Position numbers and translations under genes: made by a program | Source of the DNA: Methylopila sp. 73B | Lineage (GTDB): Bacteria > Pseudomonadota > Alphaproteobacteria > Rhizobiales > Methylopilaceae | Direction: 5' to 3' | Assembly: GCF_000526315.1 (NCBI RefSeq) | Contig: NZ_JAFV01000001.1 | Coordinates: forward strand, 1,674,001-1,738,000 | Length of the DNA: 64,000 nucleotides | Shown here: piece after piece, positions 55,015 through 64,000 of the stretch | Layout: every line of letters starts with the position of its first letter | Numbering within the stretch: position 1 is the first letter of the stretch | Notes under the pieces: generated by a model | What the model was told of the DNA's origin: nothing | The model's database searches: none | The model's input: only the letters and a program-made list of their open reading frames with translations

Positions 55015-55323
55015 TCAGAGCTTGATCTCGACGTCGACGCCGGCGGCCAGGTCGAGCTTCATCAGCGCGTCCACGGTCTGCGGCGTCGGGTCGACGATGT
55101 CGAGGAGACGCTTGTGCGTCCGGATCTCGAACTGCTCGCGGCTCTTCTTGTCGACGTGCGGCGAGCGGTTCACGGTGAACTTCTCGATGCGGGTCGGCAG
55201 GGGGATCGGACCGCGAACCTGCGCGCCCGTCCGCTTGGCCGTCGACACGATTTCTCGAGTCGACGAGTCCAGGATGCGGTGGTCGAACGCCTTGAGGCGG
55301 ATCCGGATGTTCTGACCGTTCAT
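55015..55323 (-). CDS. rpsJ: 30S ribosomal protein S10
   Basis: 102 residues with [21 protein letters not shown] and [28 protein letters not shown]-type segments. It starts the S10 section of the cluster and lies 83 bases after tuf. Confidence 0.99.
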   Translation of the reverse strand: MNGQNIRIRLKAFDHRILDSSTREIVSTAKRTGAQVRGPIPLPTRIEKFTVNRSPHVDKKSREQFEIRTHKRLLDIVDPTPQTVDALMKLDLAAGVDVEIKL

Positions 55324-55345
55324 TTTACTCGGTCTCCACGAGGTA

Positions 55346-55375
55346 GGGCGGCGCCCTTGAAATCAGGGCGCGCCC
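55346..55375 (-). other. Hairpin between tuf and rpsJ
   Basis: GGGCGGCGCCCT (55346-55357) pairs with AGGGCGCGCCC (55365-55375) with one bulge. It could be a processing site or partial terminator that separates str and S10 expression. Confidence 0.55.
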
Positions 55376-55405
55376 GCCCCGGCAGTTTCTCTGAAAGAGT
55401 TCAGA

Positions 55406-56596
<1,191 letters not shown>

Positions 56597-56663
56597 GGCG
56601 AAGGCTCCGTTCTTTTCTCTAAATCGTCTCTAGGGGTTACGTCTTGAACTCGCTGCGGGAAGA

Positions 56664-58739
<2,076 letters not shown>

Positions 58740-58766
58740 GATCTCAGTCCTTCAATCTCTGCTCGA

Positions 58767-59237
58767 TTACCAGCGGTAGTGCGAGAAGGCGCGGTTCGCT
58801 TCCGCCATGCGGTGCGTGTCCTCGCGCTTCTTCACGGCGGAGCCGCGGTTGTTCGAAGCGTCGATCAGTTCGGCCGACAGACGGTCGACCATGGTCTTCT
58901 CGTTGCGGGCGCGGGCCGAAGCCAGCAGCCAACGAAGCGCAAGCGCCTGGCGGCGCTCCGGGCGAACCTCGACCGGGACCTGGTAGGTCGCGCCGCCGAC
59001 CCGGCGGGAGCGAACCTCGAGGGCCGGCGCGATGTTGTCGAGCGCCTGGTGGAACACGGCGACCGGGCTCTGCTTGAGCTTGGTCTCCACGGTGTCGAAG
59101 GCGCCATAGACGATCGTTTCAGCGGCGGACTTCTTGCCGTGCTTCATGACCGTGTTCATGAACTTCGTGACCACGATGTCCCCGAACTTCGGATCGGGAT
59201 GGACTTCGCGGCGTTCGGCGGAGTGACGACGGGACAT
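58767..59237 (-). CDS. rpsG: 30S ribosomal protein S7
   Basis: 156 residues starting [20 protein letters not shown] and containing [18 protein letters not shown]. In E. coli S7 represses the str operon; no such binding site has been checked here. Confidence 0.99.
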   Translation of the reverse strand: MSRRHSAERREVHPDPKFGDIVVTKFMNTVMKHGKKSAAETIVYGAFDTVETKLKQSPVAVFHQALDNIAPALEVRSRRVGGATYQVPVEVRPERRQALALRWLLASARARNEKTMVDRLSAELIDASNNRGSAVKKREDTHRMAEANRAFSHYRW

Positions 59238-59248
59238 ATCTCAGAACC

Positions 59249-59620
59249 TCACTTCGGCCGCTTGGCGCCGTACTTGGACCGGCGCTGCTTGCGGTTCTTG
59301 ACGCCCTGCGTGTCGAGCACGCCGCGAAGAATGTGGTAACGCACGCCCGGAAGGTCCTTCACGCGGCCGCCGCGGATCATGACGACCGAGTGTTCCTGGA
59401 GGTTGTGCCCCTCGCCAGGAATGTAGCCGATGACCTCGAAGCCATTGGTGAGACGAACCTTGGCGACCTTACGAAGCGCCGAGTTCGGCTTCTTCGGCGT
59501 GGTGGTGTAGACGCGCGTGCAGACGCCGCGCTTCTGCGGGCACGCCTGAAGCGCCGGAACCTTGTTGCGCGCCGTCGGCGCCTGCCGCGGCTTGCGGATC
59601 AACTGGCTGATGGTGGGCAT
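59249..59620 (-). CDS. rpsL: 30S ribosomal protein S12
   Basis: 123 residues. The streptomycin-relevant lysines K43 ([12 protein letters not shown]) and K88 ([10 protein letters not shown]) are both wild-type, and D89 is the site that RimO methylthiolates in other bacteria. First gene of the str-S10-spc-alpha cluster, read from the leader at 59621-59866. Confidence 0.99.
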   Translation of the reverse strand: MPTISQLIRKPRQAPTARNKVPALQACPQKRGVCTRVYTTTPKKPNSALRKVAKVRLTNGFEVIGYIPGEGHNLQEHSVVMIRGGRVKDLPGVRYHILRGVLDTQGVKNRKQRRSKYGAKRPK

Positions 59621-59697
59621 CGTTGGCCTAACCGCTTCCCTTATAAACCGGCGTTCCGGACGGCCCAGGATGAGGACCGAACAGAACGAAATGACGC

Positions 59698-59720
59698 CTC
59701 CCTTCGGAAAACCGAAGGGG
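59698..59720 (-). other. Leader hairpin upstream of rpsL
   Basis: CCCTTCGG-AAAA-CCGAAGGG (59700-59719, perfect 8-bp stem) lies about 80 bases before the rpsL start codon in its leader. Further out, TAATTCC (59803-59809) pairs with GGAATTA (59844-59850), and CGCTG/CAGCG lies inside that pair, so the leader can fold into two domains. Confidence 0.6.
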
Positions 59721-59872
59721 AGCGTCGCTCCCTGCAGAGGACCAACGACGACGAAGCGCCGGGGTCATGAACCGCAACTGACCGTGTGGTCGCGACAGCG
59801 TCTAATTCCGAAGGGTCGCTGCGTAGGCCGCATGCGACAGCGTGGAATTACCGCCTGCCGAAGAGTGAGCGG

Positions 59873-59901
59873 CTTCTACCGCGCGACTCGGACATAGTCA
59901 A
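59873..59901 (-). promoter_or_regulatory. Sigma70-type promoter of the str-S10 ribosomal cluster
   Basis: Read on the minus strand: -35 TTGACT (59896-59901), a spacer of exactly 17 bases (59879-59895), and -10 TAGAAG (59873-59878). The alphaproteobacterial -35 consensus is TTGAC. Transcription would start near 59866, giving a leader of about 245 bases before rpsL. Confidence 0.72.
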
Positions 59902-60068
59902 CAGCGCCACCGGACTTTCGGTCGCTCGAGGCGAAAACCGCCGGCCCAGACCTTAACGGCGGGCAAACGCCGGCCCGGCGAGACGTATTTCGCCGCGAAT
60001 GTCGGATCCGGGGCCGCTCGCCCGTCCTTTGAACGGAACGCTTCAGAACCGCAAGAGGAGAATCGCCC

Positions 60069-60422
60069 GTGAGCTATGTCGATGGATTCGTCGTCGCCGT
60101 TCCCCTGGACAAGCTCGACGCGTACAGGGAGCTCGCCGAAACGGCGGCGGCCGTCTGGATGGAGCACGGGGCCCTGTCCTTTGTGGAGTGCGTCGCCGAC
60201 GACGCGCCTTACGGCGAGTTGACCTCCTTCCCGCGCGCCGTCCAGCAGAAGGACGACGAGACGGTGTTCTTCTCCTGGATCGAATATCCGTCGCGCGAGG
60301 CGCGCGACGCGACGGTGGCGAAGGTCATGGCGGATCCGCGGCTCGAGGCGTCGATGAAGGACGCGCCGTTCGACGGCAAGCGCATGATCTTCGGCGGGTT
60401 CAAGGTCTTCGTCAGGCGTTGA
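60069..60422 (+). CDS. DUF1428 domain protein
   Basis: A 117-residue protein of the DUF1428 family (YVDGFVVAVPLDKLDAYRELAE start, the YGELTSFPRAVQQKDDETVFFSW core and a KRMIFGGFKVFV end), a ferredoxin-like dimeric fold of unknown function, related to other small dimeric alpha-beta barrels. It lies on the plus strand between rpsL and rpoC, which are usually next to each other. Confidence 0.9.
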   Translation: MSYVDGFVVAVPLDKLDAYRELAETAAAVWMEHGALSFVECVADDAPYGELTSFPRAVQQKDDETVFFSWIEYPSREARDATVAKVMADPRLEASMKDAPFDGKRMIFGGFKVFVRR

Positions 60423-60434
60423 GGCTATAAGGAA

Positions 60435-60461
60435 AGAGGGGCGGCCGATCGTCCGCCCCTC
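60435..60461. terminator. Hairpin between DUF1428 and MFS genes
   Basis: GAGGGGCGG / CCGCCCCTC, a perfect 9-bp stem with an 8-base loop (60435-60460), sits 13 bases behind the DUF1428 stop. No T-run follows, so efficiency is uncertain. Confidence 0.5.
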
Positions 60462-60476
60462 GCCGAGGACCCTGTC

Positions 60477-61670
60477 TTGACGCCTCTCAGTTCCTCCCGA
60501 CGCGCCGTGGCTTTCGTCAACGTCGCCCATGCGCTCGACCATTATGTCCTGCTGATCTATCCGACCGCCGTGATCGCCATGGCGGCCGATCTCGGCCGTG
60601 ACTATGGGCCGATGATCGCACTCTCCACGGGAGCTTTCGTCGCGTTCGGCTTGTTTGCGCTCCCGATGGGCTGGCTCGCCGAAAGGGTAGGACGCCGGAA
60701 CTTGCTCGCGACGTTCTTTTTCGGCTGCGCGACGTCCCTCGCCGGGCTCACCGCTAGCTCGACGCCGACCGCGATCGCCCTGTGGCTGTTCGTCCTCGGC
60801 GTCTTTACGGCGATCTACCACCCAATCGGCGCCTCGCTCCTGGTCAGCCACGCGTCGTCGCTCGGGCGGTCGCTGGGCTGGAACGGGGTGTTCGGAAATC
60901 TGGGATCCGCCTTCGCCTCGGGCGGCACGGCGCTGCTCGCAAGCACGCTGGGCTGGCGCGCGGCGTTTCTCGCGCCGGCGGCGGTCTGCCTGGCGGTCGG
61001 ACTGGCCTATCTCGTGTTCGCACCGGCGGAGGCGGAGTCCCGCGTGGCGGGGCCAAAAACGGCTCCGCCGTCGGGCGTTGGAATGAGAGTTCCCGTGCTG
61101 CTCGCGCTCTTCGCCGCCGCACTGATCGCCGGCGGCATGACGTTCAACATCACCAGCATCTCGCTGCCGAAAGCGATCGACGAGCGGCTGGGCCTCGACG
61201 TGCCGCTGGCCGTCACCGGCGCGCTGGTGACAGGCGTCTTTCTCTTCGGCGCAATGACGCAGCTGATCGTCGGCAGGCTCGTCGACAGGGTTCCGCTGCC
61301 GACGATCTTCGTCGGGCTTGCGGCGCTGCAGCCTCTCGGCCTCGGGCTCGCGGCGACGACGGACGGCGCGCCGATGCTGGCCGGCCTCGCGCTGGCGATC
61401 GCCGCGATCTACGGGCAGGTCGTGGTGAACGACGCGATGGTCGCGCGCTACACGCCGCCGCACCTCCGAACCAAGGCCTACAGCGTTCGCTACTTTCTGG
61501 GCTTCACCGCGAGCGGCTTCGCGGCCCCCCTGATCGCCGTGGCTCACGCCAGCGGCGGGTTCGGCCTGGTGTTCACGCTGGCCGCCGCGTTCGGGGCCGT
61601 CATCTTCGGGGCCGCCATCTGCTTCTTCGTCGCGTCGAAGCCAGCGGCCGTCCAGGCCTCCTCGAGCTGA
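60477..61670 (+). CDS. MFS transporter
   Basis: A 397-residue membrane protein with about twelve predicted helices. The MFS loop between helices 2 and 3 is visible as GWLAERVGRRN. Start is a TTG at 60477 with a GAGGA ribosome binding site about 8 bases upstream; no ATG precedes the first helix (AVAFVNVAHALDHYVLLIYP). Substrate unknown. Same strand as DUF1428, divergent in context from both flanking ribosomal units. Confidence 0.88.
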   Translation: MTPLSSSRRAVAFVNVAHALDHYVLLIYPTAVIAMAADLGRDYGPMIALSTGAFVAFGLFALPMGWLAERVGRRNLLATFFFGCATSLAGLTASSTPTAIALWLFVLGVFTAIYHPIGASLLVSHASSLGRSLGWNGVFGNLGSAFASGGTALLASTLGWRAAFLAPAAVCLAVGLAYLVFAPAEAESRVAGPKTAPPSGVGMRVPVLLALFAAALIAGGMTFNITSISLPKAIDERLGLDVPLAVTGALVTGVFLFGAMTQLIVGRLVDRVPLPTIFVGLAALQPLGLGLAATTDGAPMLAGLALAIAAIYGQVVVNDAMVARYTPPHLRTKAYSVRYFLGFTASGFAAPLIAVAHASGGFGLVFTLAAAFGAVIFGAAICFFVASKPAAVQASSS

Positions 61671-61730
61671 CCGTCCGAGCCTCCGGATCGAAGTGCGCCT
61701 CGGCCCCACTCCTGCAGCCTTGCGCAACGA

Positions 61731-61764
61731 AAAAGGGCCGCCGGTTATCCCGGCGGCCCTTTCC
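61731..61764. terminator. Bidirectional terminator between the MFS gene and rpoC
   Basis: AAAGGGCCGCCGG (61732-61744) pairs perfectly with CCGGCGGCCCTTT (61750-61762) around a 5-base loop, with an A-run on one side and T on the other. It would stop both converging units. Confidence 0.88.
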
Positions 61765-61796
61765 ATCTTTCCGGAAGGGGCGCTAGGCCCCTCCCC

Positions 61797-64000
61797 TCAC
61801 TCTGCGGCGTCGGAGGCCGGAAGCAGGCCGGCGTTCGCCGGAGTGACGCCCGACTCCTGCGCCTTCTGGGCGAGGATGAGTTCGTCGCGGTGGGTCGCGA
61901 TCTCGCGGACCTTGCTCATGACCGAGCCGGTGCCCGCGGGGATGAGGCGGCCGACGATCACGTTCTCCTTCAGCCCCTCGAGGTCGTCCACCTTGCCGTT
62001 GACCGCGGCCTCTGTGAGGACGCGGGTCGTCTCCTGGAACGACGCGGCCGAGATGAACGAGCGCGTCTGCAGGCTGGCCTTGGTGATGCCGAGCAGCACC
62101 GGATGGCCGACCGCAGGCTTCTTGCCCTCGGCGATCATCTTGGCGTTGATCTCGTCGAACTCCATCCGATCGACCTGCTCGTTGGTGAGCAGCTCGGTCT
62201 CGCCGGCGTCGGAGATCTCGACCTTCTGCAGCATCTGGCGAACGATCACCTCGATGTGCTTGTCGTTGATCTGCACGCCCTGGAGCCGGTAGACCTCCTG
62301 GATCTCGTTGACGAGGTAAGCCGCAAGCTCCTCCACGCCCTTGATCGCCAGGATGTCGTGCGGCGCAGGGTTGCCGTCGACGATGTAGTCGCCCTTCTCC
62401 ACGACGTCGCCGTCCTGCAGATGGACGTGCTTGCCCTTCGGGATGAGGTACTCGACCGGCTCGTCGCCGTCGCTCGGCACCAGCGTCAGGCGACGCTTGT
62501 TCTTGTAGTCCTTGCCGAACTGCACCGTGCCGGAGATCTCGGCGATGACCGCCGCATCCTTCGGCCGACGCGCCTCGAACAGCTCCGCCACCCGCGGCAG
62601 ACCGCCGGTGATGTCGCGCGTCTTGGCGCTCTCCAACGGGATACGCGCCAGCACGTCGCCCGCTTGGACCTCGGAGCCGGGCGACACCGAGAGGATTGCG
62701 TCGGCCGCGAGCAGGTAACGCGCCTCGCCGCCCTTCGCGGGCTTCGCGATCTTGCCGTCGGGACCGTTGATCACGATCGCCGGCTTCAAGTCCGCGTTGC
62801 GCGTGGACGTCCGCCAGTCGGTGACGACGCGCTTGGTGATGCCCGTCGCTTCGTCCGAGCTCTCCTTGAGCGAAGCGCCCTCGACCAGGTCCTCGAACCC
62901 GGCCTTGCCGTCCACCTCGGTGAGGATCGGGCGGGTGTACGGATCCCACTCCGCGATGCGCTGGCCGCGCTTGATCTTGTCGCCGTCGTCGACCCGAAGC
63001 TTCGAACCGTAAAGGAGGCGGTGCGTCGACCGCTCCGTCACGCCGTCGGCGTCGAGGATGATGACGGCCACGTTGCGGCCCATGACGATCAGGTCGCCGT
63101 CCGAGTTCCGGGCGACGTTGCGGTTGCGAAGCTTGATCGTGCCCTCGAACGTGCTTTCGAGGAAGGACGAGTCCGCCAGCTGCGCCGTGCCGCCGATGTG
63201 GAACGTGCGCATCGTGAGCTGCGTGCCCGGCTCGCCGATCGACTGCGCCGCGATGACGCCGACGGCCTCGCCGTGGTTGACCGGGGTGCCGCGCGCTAGA
63301 TCGCGGCCGTAGCAGGCCACGCAAACGCCGATCTTGGTCTCGCAGGTCAGCACCGACCGGATACGGACTTCCTGCACGCCGGCCGCGTGCACGAGGTCCA
63401 CGTCCTTCTCGGTCACCAGCGTGTTCTTCGGGACGACCACTTCGCCCGTCGCCGGGTGGTAGACGTCCTCCGCGACGGTGCGGCCGAGAATGCGCATGCC
63501 GAGCGTGGCCACGATCTGGCCCGCGTCGATGACGGCGCGAACGCGGATGCCCGCCTCGGTGCCGCAATCGTCCTCGGTGATGATGCAGTCCTGCGCGACG
63601 TCCACGAGACGGCGGGTCAGATAGCCCGAGTTCGCGGTCTTCAGCGCCGTGTCCGCGAGGCCCTTACGAGCGCCGTGGGTGGAGTTGAAGTACTCGAGAA
63701 CCGAGAGGCCTTCCTTGAAGTTCGAAATGATCGGGCTCTCGATGATCTCGCCCGACGGCTTGGCCATCAGGCCGCGCATGCCGGCGAGCTGCTTCATCTG
63801 CGCCGGCGAGCCGCGGGCGCCCGAGTGGCTCATCATGTAGATCGAGTTGATCTGCTTGGTGCGCCCGGTCTCCTTGTCGATCTGGACCGCGGAGATCCGC
63901 GCCATCATCTCGTCGGCGATCTTGTCCGTGCACTTCGCCCAGGCGTCGACGACCTTGTTGTACTTCTCGCCCTGGGTGATCAGGCCGTCCTGGTACTGCT
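61797..64000 (-). CDS. rpoC: RNA polymerase subunit beta-prime (C-terminal part, cut by window edge)
   Basis: The C-terminal 733 or so codons of beta-prime; the frame stays open to base 64000. Visible are the zinc-binding [15 protein letters not shown] cysteines, the [19 protein letters not shown] segment, the [16 protein letters not shown] motif and a C-terminal end [12 protein letters not shown]. The N-terminal catalytic NADFDGD loop lies outside the window. In relatives rpoC is followed directly by rpsL; here two plus-strand genes intervene. Confidence 0.98.
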   Translation of the reverse strand, partial: QYQDGLITQGEKYNKVVDAWAKCTDKIADEMMARISAVQIDKETGRTKQINSIYMMSHSGARGSPAQMKQLAGMRGLMAKPSGEIIESPIISNFKEGLSVLEYFNSTHGARKGLADTALKTANSGYLTRRLVDVAQDCIITEDDCGTEAGIRVRAVIDAGQIVATLGMRILGRTVAEDVYHPATGEVVVPKNTLVTEKDVDLVHAAGVQEVRIRSVLTCETKIGVCVACYGRDLARGTPVNHGEAVGVIAAQSIGEPGTQLTMRTFHIGGTAQLADSSFLESTFEGTIKLRNRNVARNSDGDLIVMGRNVAVIILDADGVTERSTHRLLYGSKLRVDDGDKIKRGQRIAEWDPYTRPILTEVDGKAGFEDLVEGASLKESSDEATGITKRVVTDWRTSTRNADLKPAIVINGPDGKIAKPAKGGEARYLLAADAILSVSPGSEVQAGDVLARIPLESAKTRDITGGLPRVAELFEARRPKDAAVIAEISGTVQFGKDYKNKRRLTLVPSDGDEPVEYLIPKGKHVHLQDGDVVEKGDYIVDGNPAPHDILAIKGVEELAAYLVNEIQEVYRLQGVQINDKHIEVIVRQMLQKVEISDAGETELLTNEQVDRMEFDEINAKMIAEGKKPAVGHPVLLGITKASLQTRSFISAASFQETTRVLTEAAVNGKVDDLEGLKENVIVGRLIPAGTGSVMSKVREIATHRDELILAQKAQESGVTPANAGLLPASDAAE

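Overview
The window is high-GC DNA, nearly gap-free in coding, from an alphaproteobacterium, most likely of the order Hyphomicrobiales (Rhizobiales). Supporting markers are the alphaproteobacterial str-S10-spc-alpha ribosomal cluster, an ATP12-type F1-ATPase assembly chaperone, a usg-family gene, opgG/opgH, an oxygen-dependent CobG, a urease operon in the ureD-A-B-C order, and short palindromic repeats of the CATTCCGGG/CCCGGAATG type. A Methylopila- or methylotroph-like member fits, but the genus is an inference only.

Region 1 (0-12.5 kb): a chemoreceptor; cobG; a small AtzG-type subunit and an AtzE-type amidase overlapping by 8 bases; a membrane-anchored DUF883-like protein; a TctC/Bug binding protein; an MltB-type lytic transglycosylase; then the urease genes ureD-ureA-ureB-[AbrB/PIN toxin-antitoxin]-ureC. 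The nickel chaperones ureE, ureF and ureG are not in the window. Amidase, solute-binding protein and urease make this look like a nitrogen-scavenging neighbourhood.

Region 2 (12.5-22.4 kb): phospholipid synthesis (pssA, psd), a membrane protein with a putative SPOR-like tail, the periplasmic glucan genes opgG-opgH, a 3-hydroxyisobutyrate-dehydrogenase-like reductase and a secreted GH3 beta-glucosidase.

Region 3 (22.4-38 kb) is mixed: usg, a secreted cysteine protein, DUF488, an orphan XRE antitoxin-like regulator, an AT-rich orphan gene with a perfect 14-bp hairpin behind it, an iron-sulfur photolyase, rpiA-DUF2059, two HAD phosphatases, an EamA transporter, a PAP2 phosphatase, ATP12, DUF3616, a glycine-rich small protein, rluC, crcB/fluC and a RelE/ParE-type toxin-antitoxin pair.

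Region 4 (38-64 kb): rarA, degP/degQ, then the long minus-strand cluster read from right to left: rpoC (cut by the window edge), a plus-strand insertion of DUF1428 and an MFS transporter, rpsL-rpsG-fusA-tuf, the S10 genes, the spc genes through secY-adk, and rpsM-rpsK-rpoA-rplQ. A sigma70-like promoter with 17-base spacing and a leader of about 245 bases precede rpsL.

I saw no rRNA, tRNA, CRISPR array, prophage or insertion sequence. No complete, clearly undescribed system is evident. The best leads are the toxin-antitoxin pair inside the urease operon, the AT-rich orphan gene with its hairpin, palindromic repeats including one inside the ribosomal cluster, the structured rpsL leader, and the glycine-rich small protein with its own regulatory region.
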